Program-made: the position numbers and the translations under genes | Shown here: piece after piece, positions 35,388-44,340 of the stretch | Numbering within the stretch: the first letter of the stretch is position 1 | Layout of the letters: each line of letters begins with the position of its first letter | The notes under the pieces: generated by a model | Database searches by the model: none | What the model was told of the DNA's origin: nothing | The model's input: the letters and a program-made list of their open reading frames with translations, nothing else | DNA from: Rhizobium sp. PDO1-076 | Lineage (GTDB): Bacteria; Pseudomonadota; Alphaproteobacteria; Rhizobiales; Rhizobiaceae | Length of the DNA: 64,000 nt | NCBI RefSeq assembly: GCF_000247475.1 | Contig: NZ_AHZC01000011.1 | Coordinates: 1-64,000, forward strand | Direction: 5' to 3'

Positions 35388-36314
35388 CTAGATCTTCTGC
35401 GCCTCGTTGCGCGCTGCGCTAAACTCCCTTGCCTGTTCAAGAATCCATGCGGAAAAGGCACTTGCCGGTGCATAGGCCATCTTCGACAATGGTCTGACGA
35501 GATAATAGGCGCTGGCGCTTTTGACTTCATGTTTCCAGGCGCGCACCAACTGGCCACTCGCCAGTTCCGGCTCGATCAGGAAGGTTGGGACAAGGGCGAT
35601 GCCAAGACCGGCGAGGCAGGCCTGAACCACATTGGAAAACTGCTCGAAACGCATGCCGCCGCCCCGTCCGTCAGCGATGTCGAGGCTTGCAAACCACTGT
35701 TGCCAGGCGCGCGGGCGCGAAGCCATGTCGAAGAGCGGTTTGACCAGCAGGTCTTCCGGGCGTTTTACCGGGTTCTGTTCCAGGAAGGCCGGACTGCAGA
35801 CAGGCGCCACCATTTCCTGCATCAGGAATTGGCAATCGGTACCCGGCCAGTTCGGTTCTCCAATATGGATGGCGGCGTCGAGGCCGGATCCCTCGAATTC
35901 GAACTGGCCGATGCGGGTGGCGAAGTCGATGATGACGGCGGGGTTGCGCTGCAGGAAGTCGGGAATGCGCGGCATCAGCCAACGGGTGCCGAAGGTCGGC
36001 AGGATGGCGAGCCTGAGATGGGTATCGTCGCGGGTGGCCATGGCTTCCAGCGACAGGGTGCGGATGGTCGCCAGCGCATCACCAATGCCCTTGGCATAGT
36101 TGCGGCCAATGGCAGTCAACTCGACGCCGCGATTGGTGCGCTCGAACAACTTGACGCCGAGCTGGTCCTCCAGCAAGCCGATCTGGCGGCTGATCGCGCC
36201 TTGCGTCAGGGCGAGTTCGCTGGCGGCGGCGGAGAAGCTGCCGAGCTTTGCAACGGAATCGAAGGCGGCAAGCGCGCTGGTCGATGGCAGGAAGCGGCGT
36301 TGATGTGTGAGCAT
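35388..36314 (-). CDS. LysR-family regulator beside gcdH (GcvA-like)
   Basis: 308-residue LysR protein. The N-terminal helix-turn-helix includes FSAAASELALTQGAISRQIG, followed by the effector domain with LAILPTFGTRWLMPRI, GLDAAIHIGEPNWPG and GLGIALVPTFLIE. It is divergent from glutaryl-CoA dehydrogenase across 98 bp that contain the dyad ATTAG-AC-CTAAT at 36323-36334, so it probably controls gcdH, as GcdR-type regulators do. It is a clear paralogue of the LysR gene at 53543 beside amaAB. Confidence 0.9.
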   Translation of the reverse strand: MLTHQRRFLPSTSALAAFDSVAKLGSFSAAASELALTQGAISRQIGLLEDQLGVKLFERTNRGVELTAIGRNYAKGIGDALATIRTLSLEAMATRDDTHLRLAILPTFGTRWLMPRIPDFLQRNPAVIIDFATRIGQFEFEGSGLDAAIHIGEPNWPGTDCQFLMQEMVAPVCSPAFLEQNPVKRPEDLLVKPLFDMASRPRAWQQWFASLDIADGRGGGMRFEQFSNVVQACLAGLGIALVPTFLIEPELASGQLVRAWKHEVKSASAYYLVRPLSKMAYAPASAFSAWILEQAREFSAARNEAQKI

Positions 36315-36412
36315 TCGTCATGATTAGACCTAATAGCTGCATGAGTAAACATGGCTTGTTTTTGCGCCAGCTATGAGCAAAATGCTGCAAAACCGAATAA
36401 GGATACCAAACC

Positions 36413-37600
36413 ATGAGCGAGATGCAGCCCTTTTCCTGGAGCGATCCCTTCCTGATGTCCGATCTGCTCAACGAAGACGAGCGGATGATCCAGGATGCAG
36501 CCGCAGCTTTCGCCAAGGCGGAACTCGCACCGCGCATCAACGAGGCCTATCTTGGGGAAACCGTAGAGCCCGAGCTGTTCAAGCTGATGGGGCAGGCGGG
36601 CTTGCTCGGCGTGACGCTGCCGGAAAAATATGGCGCGGCGGATGCCAATTACGTGTCCTATGGCCTCGTGGCACGCGAGATCGAGCGGGTCGATTCCGGC
36701 TATCGCTCGATGATGAGCGTGCAGTCCTCGCTGGTGATCTATCCGATCTATGCCTACGGCTCGGAAGAACAGAAGGACAAGTATCTGCCGGGTCTCGTCT
36801 CAGGCGAACTGATCGGCTGCTTCGGCCTGACCGAACCGGATGCCGGTTCCGATCCGGGTGGCATGAAGACGCGTGCGGAGAAGATCGAAGGGGGCTATCG
36901 CCTCAAGGGTTCGAAGATGTGGATCTCGAACGCACCGATCGCCGATGTCTTCGTTGTCTGGGCGAAATCGGAAGCGCATGACGGAGAAATTCGCGGCTTT
37001 GTGCTGGAAAAGGGCATGAAGGGCCTGTCAGCACCGAAGATCGGCGGGAAGCTGTCGCTGCGCGCTTCGGTGACCGGTGAAATCGTGATGGACAGCGTCG
37101 AAGTCGGCGAAGATGCCCTGCTGCCCAATGTATCCGGCCTGAAAGGCCCGTTCGGCTGCCTCAACCGCGCCCGTTATGGCATTTCCTGGGGCGTGCTCGG
37201 CGCTGCCGAGGATTGCTGGTATCGGTCCCGCCAGTATGGCCTCGATCGCAAGCAGTTCGGCAAGCCGCTGGCCGGCACGCAGCTCTTCCAGAAGAAACTC
37301 GCCGACATGCAGACGGAAATCTCGCTGGGTCTGCTCGCGTCCCTGCGCGTCGGGCGTCTGATCGACGAACACAAGTTCGCCCCGGAAATGATCTCGATCG
37401 TCAAGCGCAACAATTGCGGCAAGGCGCTCGATATCGCCCGCATGTCGCGCGACATGCATGGCGGCAACGGCATCCAGATCGAGTATCACGTCATGCGCCA
37501 TGCGCAGAATCTCGAGACGGTGAACACCTACGAGGGGACGCATGATGTGCATGCTTTGATTCTTGGTCGCGCCCAGACTGGCATCCAGGCGTTCTTCTAA
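36413..37600 (+). CDS. gcdH: Glutaryl-CoA dehydrogenase
   Basis: 395-residue FAD acyl-CoA dehydrogenase that oxidises and decarboxylates glutaryl-CoA to crotonyl-CoA in lysine, hydroxylysine and tryptophan breakdown. GCDH-type features: [18 protein letters not shown] (substrate-binding Arg), [36 protein letters not shown], and the catalytic glutamate in [22 protein letters not shown] lies 9 nt before the ATG. It is divergently paired with a LysR regulator. Confidence 0.95.
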   Translation: MSEMQPFSWSDPFLMSDLLNEDERMIQDAAAAFAKAELAPRINEAYLGETVEPELFKLMGQAGLLGVTLPEKYGAADANYVSYGLVAREIERVDSGYRSMMSVQSSLVIYPIYAYGSEEQKDKYLPGLVSGELIGCFGLTEPDAGSDPGGMKTRAEKIEGGYRLKGSKMWISNAPIADVFVVWAKSEAHDGEIRGFVLEKGMKGLSAPKIGGKLSLRASVTGEIVMDSVEVGEDALLPNVSGLKGPFGCLNRARYGISWGVLGAAEDCWYRSRQYGLDRKQFGKPLAGTQLFQKKLADMQTEISLGLLASLRVGRLIDEHKFAPEMISIVKRNNCGKALDIARMSRDMHGGNGIQIEYHVMRHAQNLETVNTYEGTHDVHALILGRAQTGIQAFF

Positions 37601-37890
37601 GGCCCAGATTGAATTTGTTGCTAAATCGGCACCAGTTTCTTTTCAGGGGTTCTGGGGCCGATGTGTAACATTCTTGCGTCTATCAGCATAAATATATATA
37701 TATAAATTTCGTCATTCTATACAGTCGTGCCCTTGGAAGTGGGGCGAGATGCTTGGCATAACCGCGAGGCAGAGTGGGCTCGTCCGGGAAATGAGCGAGC
37801 GGAAATTCATGGATCGCATTGTGGCGATCCGCAAATTTCTCCAACAGGGCCATCTCCGCTTCATCGTCAGGCGATTGTATAGGAGAAGGC
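37601..37890. other. 290-bp gap between gcdH and the PAS protein, partly AT-rich
   Basis: Holds an AT-rich tract (ATAAATATATATATATAAAT, about 37688-37707), unusual in this GC-rich window and a likely promoter region, and an inverted repeat GGATCGC/GCGATCC at about 37812-37831. No convincing gene; a minus-strand frame across it overlaps the PAS gene and is judged a shadow. Confidence 0.4.
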
Positions 37891-38898
37891 ATGTATGCCG
37901 TTGCGGTTCTGAATAGTGAGGCGCTGGCGGCGTTCCGCAGTGAATATTCCTGGCTCGGCTTTCCAGAGGACATCTGTGAAGTCAGCCTGTATCTGGACGA
38001 CAACCGTGCTCCAACCCGGCTGACCGCGTTCATACAGGATGCGCTGGGCGCAAGGCATGCGGCCAATGTCGACGAATTCGGTGTCGAGACCATCCTGGCA
38101 TTGATCCGCTATGCGCCACAGGTCGGATCGAAGATTGAGAATTCACCCGAGGAGGCGCGTGTCTGGTCCCTGCTCGAAAGTCTGCCGATATCCGACGGCG
38201 TCACACCGATCGAAGAGGTCGAAGAACAGCGCAAGCTGAAGCTGGACGCCGCCTATCTGCTCACGCGGCAGATCGCGGTCAAGCAGTTCGAGTTTCTCAT
38301 TCAAGCCGATTCCGTCAAGCATGAAGCCGCGCGCCTGCAAAAATTGATCTCTCAATTGCCGGACAGCCTGCGTGAGGTCGCCGAGAGCCACAAGCCGCTG
38401 TTCCTCGAGGTGGATCTCTGGCGTCTCGTTGCGGTCCTGCGCGACGAGTTGTCGCTTCCGGCAGATTATGACCTCGCACAGCGCGATGACATCGACGGCT
38501 ACTCTCCTGCGGCCATGCAACAGGCGGAAGCGGTTGCGATGTCCGATCCGGTCATTCAGGCGCTTTTCGATTTGTCTCCGGTTGCGTTTTCCATCTCGAC
38601 CATCGGGCAGAATACCTCCCGCTATATCAGGGTCAACAAAGCCTATCTCGACCTCGTGGGCCATAGCTGGGACAACATTCGTGGTCATGAAATGGTTGCT
38701 TCCGGCGTAGTGGTGGGAAGCGAGGCACGAGCGCACAGGCTGATGCTGCTTGATTGTGATGGTGGTTATGAGGGCCAGATTGCCGATATTCGCAATGCGG
38801 CGGGCGAGATCGTTCCGGTGCAGATTTCAGCGCGGCGGCTGTTCTTGGCAGGCCAATTCTACGATTTCGAGGTTTTGACCCGGATGGCGGAAGCCTGA
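37891..38898 (+). CDS. PAS-domain protein of unknown function
   Basis: 335-residue soluble protein. Residues from about 225 form a PAS fold (IQALFDLSPVAFSISTIGQN, YIRVNKAYLDLVGHSWDNIR, GGYEGQIADIRNAAGEIVPV). The N-terminal 200 residues are helical and not recognised; they include EEVEEQRKLKLDAAYLLTRQ. There is no kinase, GGDEF, EAL or DNA-binding domain, so it may be a stand-alone sensor or adaptor. The start at 37891 (MYAVAVLNSE) has AGGAGA just upstream. Confidence 0.75.
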   Translation: MYAVAVLNSEALAAFRSEYSWLGFPEDICEVSLYLDDNRAPTRLTAFIQDALGARHAANVDEFGVETILALIRYAPQVGSKIENSPEEARVWSLLESLPISDGVTPIEEVEEQRKLKLDAAYLLTRQIAVKQFEFLIQADSVKHEAARLQKLISQLPDSLREVAESHKPLFLEVDLWRLVAVLRDELSLPADYDLAQRDDIDGYSPAAMQQAEAVAMSDPVIQALFDLSPVAFSISTIGQNTSRYIRVNKAYLDLVGHSWDNIRGHEMVASGVVVGSEARAHRLMLLDCDGGYEGQIADIRNAAGEIVPVQISARRLFLAGQFYDFEVLTRMAEA

Positions 38899-38918
38899 GC
38901 ATCAGCCATCCGGTCTCG

Positions 38919-40997
38919 TCATGCTCTGCGCAAGAGGGCCAGTGAGCGAGCCTGAAGGAGGAACGGCTGGCCTTCCTGGGCGACGTCGCCGGCGCGGTTC
39001 GGATCGAAAGTCGTCAGTTCCAGGCGCCAGTCGCGACCGTCAGTCTTCGGCAGGGTGAAATCGATGTCGTGGTCGACCGGATTGAACAGCAGCAGGATTT
39101 CTGGCCAAATGTTGTCCTGTTCGGCGAGATCCTCGCGCATGAGCTTCAGGGCGAGGGGGTTGCCATCAAGCCAGTGCTCCGGGCGCTGGGCACCGCCCGT
39201 GACGTTGTACCAGTCGATGACGGTCCCGTCGCGCCAATTGGCTCGACGCAACAGGGGTTGAGCCTTTCGAAGCGCGATCAGGCGACGGGTGAATTCGCGC
39301 AACTCGTCACAGGTGGGCGGCAGGTTGTCCCAATGCAGCCAACTGATCTCGCTGTCCTGGCAATAGCCGTTGTTATTGCCCATTTGTGAACGGCCGAACT
39401 CGTCGCCGGCCAACAACATCGGCGTGCCATGGGAGAAGAACAGCGTCGCCAGGAAATTGCGCTTCTGGCGCTCGCGCAGCGCGATGATGCCTTCGTCGTC
39501 GGTCGGTCCTTCGGTGCCATAGTTGTGGCTGCGGTTGTCATTGTGGCCGTCGTTGTTGTCCTCGCCATTCGCCTCGTTGTGTTTGCCGTCATAAGAGACG
39601 AGGTCATTCAGCGTGAAGCCGTCGTGCGCGGTGATGAAATTGACACTGGCCCAGGGACGACGACCTCGAAGGTCGTAGATGTCGCCGGAGCCGAGCAGGC
39701 GTGCGGCAAAGTCGGGTGCGCAATTGTCACCGTTGAGCCAATATTCGCGGGTCGAGTCGCGATACTTGTCGTTCCACTCCGCCCATCCGGGCGGAAAGCC
39801 GCCGACCTGATAACCTCCCGGGCCAATGTCCCAAGGCTCACCGATCAGCTTGACCTTCGACAGGACAGGATCCTGGCAGACCGCGTCAAAGTAACCGCCG
39901 CGCTGGTCGAAGCCTTCCGGCTCGCGTCCCAGAATGGTGCCCAGATCGAAGCGGAAACCGTCGACATGCATCTCTTCCGACCAGTAGCGCAGGCTGTCCA
40001 TCACCATTTGCAGCACTCGCGGATGGGATGTGTTGACCGTGTTTCCGGTGCCGGTATCGTTGATGTAATAGCGATGATTGTCGGGCAGGGTGCGATAATA
40101 CGAGAAATTGTCGATGCCCTTGAAGGACAGGGTTGGCCCCATTTCGTTGCCCTCGGCGGTATGGTTGTACACCACGTCGAGGATGACCTCGATGCCACCG
40201 TCATGGAAGGCACGCACCATGTCGCGAAAGCCGGCCAGGCCGTTCGGGCCATAGTAGCGGCTTGCCGGTGAGAAGAAGCCGATTGTGTTGTAGCCCCAGT
40301 AATTGCGAAGATCCCGATCGAGAAGATGGCTGTCGTCCGGGAAGGCATGGATGGGCAGAAGCTCGATCGAGGTGATGCCAAGGCTCTTGACATAGTCGAC
40401 TGCCGCCTTGTGTCCCAAGCCTTCGAACGTGCCGCGCAGATGTTCGGGAATGGCCTGGTGCAGCTGGGTGAAACCCTTGACATGCGTCTCGTAGACAATC
40501 GTGTCGGCCCAGGGGATCCTGCTGAACTCGTTGCTGATACGGCTGGCGCTCGGGTCGATCACCCGGCATTTCGGTGTGACGGAAGCGCTGTCGAGGGTGT
40601 TGAATGACAGGTCCTTGTCATCGCTGTTCATGTCGTAGCCGAAATGCGCCTCCGACCAGGCGAAGTCGCCGACGAGTTCACGCGCGTAGGGATCAAGCAG
40701 CAGCTTGTTGGCGTTGAAGCGATGACCGTTGGCTGGATCATGCGGGCCATGAACCCGGAAGCCATACAGCATTCCAGGACCGACGCCGGGCAGGTAGCCG
40801 TGCCAGATTTCATTGGTGTATTCGGGAAGCTCGATCCGCGCGATCTCGGCGCTGCCGTTTTCGTTGTAAAGGCAGAGTTCGACGCGCTCGGCATGGGCGG
40901 AAAAGAGTGCAAAGTTGGTGCCCTCCCCATCAAAATAGGCGCCGAGTTGCTGCCAATCGCCGGCCTGGATGGAAAAGTGCGTGCTTCTGGCGTCCAT
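38919..40997 (-). CDS. glgX: Glycogen debranching enzyme
   Basis: 692-residue GH13 isoamylase-type enzyme that hydrolyses alpha-1,6 branches of phosphorylase-limit glycogen. An N-terminal CBM48 domain (QQLGAYFDGEGTNFALFSAH) precedes the barrel, with VILDVVYNHTAEG, catalytic Asp in VDGFRFDLGT, Glu in LIGEPWDIG and Asp in FITAHDGFTLNDLV. GAGGA lies 6 nt before the ATG at 40997; a TTG just upstream is the alternative. It stands alone, without other glycogen genes nearby. Confidence 0.95.
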   Translation of the reverse strand: MDARSTHFSIQAGDWQQLGAYFDGEGTNFALFSAHAERVELCLYNENGSAEIARIELPEYTNEIWHGYLPGVGPGMLYGFRVHGPHDPANGHRFNANKLLLDPYARELVGDFAWSEAHFGYDMNSDDKDLSFNTLDSASVTPKCRVIDPSASRISNEFSRIPWADTIVYETHVKGFTQLHQAIPEHLRGTFEGLGHKAAVDYVKSLGITSIELLPIHAFPDDSHLLDRDLRNYWGYNTIGFFSPASRYYGPNGLAGFRDMVRAFHDGGIEVILDVVYNHTAEGNEMGPTLSFKGIDNFSYYRTLPDNHRYYINDTGTGNTVNTSHPRVLQMVMDSLRYWSEEMHVDGFRFDLGTILGREPEGFDQRGGYFDAVCQDPVLSKVKLIGEPWDIGPGGYQVGGFPPGWAEWNDKYRDSTREYWLNGDNCAPDFAARLLGSGDIYDLRGRRPWASVNFITAHDGFTLNDLVSYDGKHNEANGEDNNDGHNDNRSHNYGTEGPTDDEGIIALRERQKRNFLATLFFSHGTPMLLAGDEFGRSQMGNNNGYCQDSEISWLHWDNLPPTCDELREFTRRLIALRKAQPLLRRANWRDGTVIDWYNVTGGAQRPEHWLDGNPLALKLMREDLAEQDNIWPEILLLFNPVDHDIDFTLPKTDGRDWRLELTTFDPNRAGDVAQEGQPFLLQARSLALLRRA

Positions 40998-41077
40998 CAA
41001 AAATCCTCGAATGGCTGGGGGTTGCGCTGCTTAAAGCGCCAATCGCGTTTTTTGTTCCAGACGCTCGACCCCGGGGC

Positions 41078-41102
41078 GGAACATTCAATACGCTTGCCGG
41101 TT
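41078..41102 (+). promoter_or_regulatory. Candidate EcfG promoter of the DUF3008-SDR pair
   Basis: GGAAC (41078-41082), 16 bp, then GGTT (41099-41102), i.e. GGAAC-N17-GTT, about 45 bp before the ATG of the DUF3008 gene. Confidence 0.45.
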
Positions 41103-41155
41103 TTGTGCTCATGCCAATCGGGCGCCGCACTTGCCCTCATTTTTGGACTGAGATC

Positions 41156-41344
41156 ATGCCAGCAAAGTCGAAAGCACAGCAGAAAGCAGCGGGCGCTGTA
41201 TTGGCTGCCAAACGAGGAGACATTCGCAAGTCCGATCTCAAAGGCGCTTCTCGCGGCATGGCTGAGAGCATGACGGAAAAAGAACTGACGGATCTGGCGT
41301 CGACCAAACGCAAGGGCAAGCCCGAGCATGTTGGTGGTCGTTGA
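41156..41344 (+). CDS. DUF3008 small protein
   Basis: 62-residue basic protein that matches the DUF3008 family: MPAKSKAQQKAAGAVLAAKR at the start, then LKGASRGMAESMTEKELTDL and ASTKRKGKPEHV. The function is unknown. No good ribosome-binding site is seen before the ATG at 41156, but the protein begins exactly as family members do. Its stop overlaps the start of the next gene (TGATG), so the two are coupled. An EcfG-like promoter stands upstream. Confidence 0.88.
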   Translation: MPAKSKAQQKAAGAVLAAKRGDIRKSDLKGASRGMAESMTEKELTDLASTKRKGKPEHVGGR

Positions 41345-42138
41345 TGGCAGCGGATAAAAAGGAATTCGCGCAGCGGACCGCGCTTGTAACCGGCGCCGGA
41401 TCGGGCATCGGAATGGGGGCTGCTCTCAAACTTGCCCGAGAGGGTGCCTTTGTCGGGTTGCTGGGACGCACTGAGGACGAACTGTTGTCGGTGTTGCGGG
41501 AAATTGAGGCAAGAGGCGGCCACGGCATGGTGCTGGTTGCTGATGTCAGTGTCGATGCGGACATGGCCAAGGCGGTGGGCGAGTTGATCGAGGCAACCGG
41601 GAGGCTTGATATCATTGTCGCCAACGCAGGCATCAACGGGATCTGGGCTCCGATCGACGATATGAAACCCGCGGAGTTCGACCAGACGATCGCGATCAAT
41701 CTGCGCGGGACCTACCTGACACTGCACTACGGCGTGGCGCGCATGAAAAGCACCGGCGGTTCGATCATCGTCGTTTCATCGATCAATGGTACCCGGTCGT
41801 TCACCACACCCGGGGCGACAGCCTACTCGGCGACGAAGGCAGCCCAGCTTGCGATGGTCCAGCAACTTTCGCTCGAGCTCGGACGGCACGGGATCAGGAT
41901 CAATGCTGTATGTCCCGGTTCTATCAAGACGGAAATCGACGACAATACCCAAATGCGCAAGCGCAAGCAGACGGAGGTGCCAGTGGTCTTTCCGGACGGG
42001 GATATACCACTCACTGGTGGCAAAGCCGGCACGATTGAGGATGTTGCGGAAGTTATCGCCTTCCTGGCCTCAGACCGTGCTCGTCACGTGACCGGCACGC
42101 CGATCTGGATCGATGGCGGGCAGAGCTTGCTTCGCTAG
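41344..42138 (+). CDS. Short-chain dehydrogenase/reductase
   Basis: 264-residue SDR oxidoreductase. Cofactor motif TALVTGAGSGIGMGAAL, NAG motif IIVANAGINGIW, active site Ser (VVSSINGTRSF) and Tyr-x3-Lys (TAYSATKAAQLAM), ending with VTGTPIWIDGGQSLLR. The substrate is not evident. The ATG at 41344 overlaps the DUF3008 stop. It converges with the MgtC-family gene, only 7 bp apart. Confidence 0.92.
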   Translation: MAADKKEFAQRTALVTGAGSGIGMGAALKLAREGAFVGLLGRTEDELLSVLREIEARGGHGMVLVADVSVDADMAKAVGELIEATGRLDIIVANAGINGIWAPIDDMKPAEFDQTIAINLRGTYLTLHYGVARMKSTGGSIIVVSSINGTRSFTTPGATAYSATKAAQLAMVQQLSLELGRHGIRINAVCPGSIKTEIDDNTQMRKRKQTEVPVVFPDGDIPLTGGKAGTIEDVAEVIAFLASDRARHVTGTPIWIDGGQSLLR

Positions 42139-42145
42139 TCGGAGT

Positions 42146-42631
42146 TCACGTGTCGTCACTGTTGGGTAGCTTGGCACCAACGAAATGCAGCAGCCAAAGG
42201 ACAACCAGCGCAAAGGTGCTGGCGATCAGGCCGATCTGCCAGAAACCGAGACCGCAAGCCAGTCCGATTGACCCGGCAAACCACAGTCCAGCCCCCGTCG
42301 TCAGGCCCTGAACCTCACCCTTGGAATAGACGATCATGCCGGCGGCGAGAAACGCAACACCGGCGGTGACCGCTTCAATCAGTCGGAGCGGGTCCATTCT
42401 GACTTCCTCACCCTGGAAGATGTCGTAGTGCACGATTTCTATGGTGAGAAGGGCAACGATCGCCGCTGAAAGGCAGACAAGGATGTGTGTGCGAAGCCCG
42501 GCGGCACGGCTGCGCCATTCCCGCTCGAACCCGATGGCACCACCGCATATCATGGCGACGAAAAGGCGCAGCACGATGGACGACAAAGGAAGACTGGTCT
42601 CGGTCCCGAAAGACAAAAGTTCGCTTGGCAT
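42146..42631 (-). CDS. MgtC/SapB family membrane protein
   Basis: 161-residue inner-membrane protein with about five helices, carrying the family opening VLRLFVAMICGGAIGFEREW, AAGLRTHILVCLSAAIVALL and GVAFLAAGMIVYSKGEVQGL. It lacks the C-terminal soluble domain of Salmonella MgtC. Family members are involved in Mg2+ limitation and acid or intracellular survival, but no specific role can be inferred here. Confidence 0.92.
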   Translation of the reverse strand: MPSELLSFGTETSLPLSSIVLRLFVAMICGGAIGFEREWRSRAAGLRTHILVCLSAAIVALLTIEIVHYDIFQGEEVRMDPLRLIEAVTAGVAFLAAGMIVYSKGEVQGLTTGAGLWFAGSIGLACGLGFWQIGLIASTFALVVLWLLHFVGAKLPNSDDT

Positions 42632-42687
42632 GACGCCTCAATCCAAAAATGGGCAGCGATGCGCTATGATCGCCGCCCTTGCCTGTT

Positions 42688-43089
42688 TCAGTGGTTTTGT
42701 TCGGGCTTCTGTTCAGTCGCGGCCGTCGACGTGTAGGTCGCGGATACCGGATCGCTTGCCGGAAAGCTGTCTTCGAGACCTTCCTGCAAGGCGCTGCCGC
42801 TGCGGTTGTCGTCCTTGCGTTCCTGGTTCAGGCTTTTGACGGCTTCGCTGGCTTCGGAGGGGGCATCGCTGTCCTGTTTGCCCTCGCCACCCTTCTCGGT
42901 CGGGTTGAAAGAACCCGCCTGCAGCAGGATGACGCGGGCCTTCTGCACGGCGTTGTCGCGGGTCAAGGCATTGTTGCCGCTCTGCGCCATCTCCACCGAA
43001 ATTCGCTCATTGCCATCGCCAATGAAATCGACTGTGAAGCCCGCCTTCACACCATTTCCTTCGCGAACCCGGGTTTCAATGATCTGCAT
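42688..43089 (-). CDS. Small putative stress protein with SFPASDPVS motif
   Basis: 133-residue hydrophilic protein of unknown function. Residues 1-65 look folded (MQIIETRVREGNGVKAGFTV, DFIGDGNERISVEMA) and the rest is polar. The C-terminal motif LQEGLEDSFPASDPVS at about 101-116 recurs in small proteins of rhizobia and relatives. The start at 43089 (AAGGAG upstream) is chosen; the longer frame passes through the promoter. A good EcfG promoter precedes it, so it is probably part of the general stress response. Confidence 0.8.
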   Translation of the reverse strand: MQIIETRVREGNGVKAGFTVDFIGDGNERISVEMAQSGNNALTRDNAVQKARVILLQAGSFNPTEKGGEGKQDSDAPSEASEAVKSLNQERKDDNRSGSALQEGLEDSFPASDPVSATYTSTAATEQKPEQNH

Positions 43090-43132
43090 GGCTGTTCTCC
43101 TTTTCACACACCGTGGCAAAACGTGGGAGAAA

Positions 43133-43157
43133 AACGCAGACTGTGCCCCGGAGTTCC
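43133..43157 (-). promoter_or_regulatory. EcfG (general stress response) promoter
   Basis: The minus strand reads GGAAC (43157-43153), 16 bp, then CGTT (43136-43133), an exact match to the alphaproteobacterial EcfG consensus, about 45 bp before the ATG at 43089. Confidence 0.7.
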
Positions 43158-43208
43158 ATCGAGCTTTTCGATGGCATCTGACACCGTTGCCGAGGTGCTT
43201 CGACGCCA

Positions 43209-43224
43209 AAGGCCTTAAGGCCTT
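43209..43224. repeat. 16-bp perfect palindrome
   Basis: AAGGCCTTAAGGCCTT reads the same on both strands. It lies between the divergent stress gene and response regulator. Possible protein-binding site; no known family matched. Confidence 0.4.
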
Positions 43225-43266
43225 GTTTACCATGTCATTTGGCATTTTAAGAAAATCTGAACAAAG

Positions 43267-43295
43267 CCTTCGACAGCACGTTGTGTTGTCGAAGG
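43267..43295 (+). promoter_or_regulatory. Hairpin overlapping the ribosome-binding site of the response regulator
   Basis: Perfect 9-bp stem CCTTCGACA (43267-43275) / TGTCGAAGG (43287-43295) with an 11-nt loop. The 3' arm covers the AAGG of the AAGGAG ribosome-binding site (43292-43297), so folding would hide it from ribosomes. Confidence 0.5.
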
Positions 43296-43304
43296 AGATC
43301 AGTG

Positions 43305-43712
43305 ATGCCAGCAGGACAAGCCTTAGCGATCGATACAATCCTCATTGTCGAGGACGATGTCTTCATATCGATGGATGCCGCCGATGCCGTCGCACGGGCT
43401 GGTGTCAATGTAATCACGACGGAGAGCGTCAGCGATGCGCTCGACATTCTCGAGCACGAGCACATCTCGGGGGCTATCCTCGACTTCCAGGTCCGCGATG
43501 GTGCGGTCACGCCGCTGGTGCAGCGTCTGCTCCGCCAGGGCATTCCGTTCCGCATCGTGTCAGGTTCGGCGATCCGTGAAATTGAGGAAAACGGCATCCC
43601 CAGGTCGCTCTGCGCTTCAAAGCCTGCGGACTACGGCAAGGTGCTCAGGGCCCTGATGGGCGACGGCTCACCAGGGCATGGTTCAGCAGGGCAAAGGCAG
43701 GGCCAGCATTGA
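43305..43712 (+). CDS. Single-domain response regulator
   Basis: 135-residue CheY-like receiver without an output domain. The acidic pocket Glu16-Asp17-Asp18 (LIVEDDVF), phosphoacceptor Asp60 (GAILDFQVRDG), Ser87 and Lys106 (ASKPADY) are all in place, so it should be phosphorylatable. It may act as a phosphate sink or shuttle. No histidine kinase is nearby. The start at 43305 has AAGGAG within a hairpin. It converges with the riboflavin synthase gene, 7 bp apart. Confidence 0.9.
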   Translation: MPAGQALAIDTILIVEDDVFISMDAADAVARAGVNVITTESVSDALDILEHEHISGAILDFQVRDGAVTPLVQRLLRQGIPFRIVSGSAIREIEENGIPRSLCASKPADYGKVLRALMGDGSPGHGSAGQRQGQH

Positions 43713-43719
43713 TGGAAGG

Positions 43720-44340
43720 TCACTGTGCCTTCGTCATCAGCCGTTCCAGAGTACGCTCCACGACATCGACCATGACCATCGTCTGGTGGTCGATTTCGAT
43801 GTTCAGAGGGTCACCCGGCTTGTAGCGCGGGAATGTCGTCTGCCGCAGTGTCTCGGGAATGAGGTTGATGGTGAACATGTCTCCCTCCGCTTCTGCGACA
43901 GTGAGGCTGGCGCCGTTGACGGCCAGGTAACCCCGCTTGAACACGTATTTCGCCCATTCTTCCGGGACGCGGAAACGGATAAACGCGCCGGGCATGTCCA
44001 TCTTCGAAGCGACGAGTTCTGCCGTTGATGCGATGTGACCGGCAATGTTGTGTCCGCCATTCTCGTCAGTCGGCTTGGCTGAACGCTCGACGTTGACGCC
44101 GTCGCCAATGCTCAGGATGCCCAGATTGGTCCGATCAAGCGTAGCATCCATGGCGTCGAAGGTGACGCGGTTGCCGGTGATGGTGGTGACGGACAGGCAG
44201 ACGCCCTCGATCGAGACACTCGCGCCGATCTGGAGCTCTCCCATCAGTCGCTCCGGCAACTCGACATGGAACTGCGTGTAGCCGTCATGGCGAACGATGT
44301 TGGTGACCGGGGCCACGGCTTGAACGATACCGGTATACAT
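43720..44340 (-). CDS. ribE: Riboflavin synthase, alpha subunit
   Basis: 206-residue protein with the two-barrel riboflavin synthase layout. The start is MYTGIVQAV; family sequence continues with VSIEGVCLSVTTITGN, VNVERSAKPTDENGGH, and in the second barrel VNGASLTVAEAEGDMFTINL and IPETLRQTT. It dismutates 6,7-dimethyl-8-ribityllumazine to riboflavin. The closer resemblance is to the E. coli RibC/RibE type. It stands alone, away from other rib genes, and no FMN riboswitch is seen upstream. A longer frame to 44448 is not supported. Confidence 0.9.
   Translation of the reverse strand: MYTGIVQAVAPVTNIVRHDGYTQFHVELPERLMGELQIGASVSIEGVCLSVTTITGNRVTFDAMDATLDRTNLGILSIGDGVNVERSAKPTDENGGHNIAGHIASTAELVASKMDMPGAFIRFRVPEEWAKYVFKRGYLAVNGASLTVAEAEGDMFTINLIPETLRQTTFPRYKPGDPLNIEIDHQTMVMVDVVERTLERLMTKAQ

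Noticed and set aside
37683-38093. 136-codon minus-strand frame reaching into the PAS gene
   Set aside because: It overlaps the start of a better-supported gene, has no clear ribosome-binding site, and its last part crosses an AT repeat.
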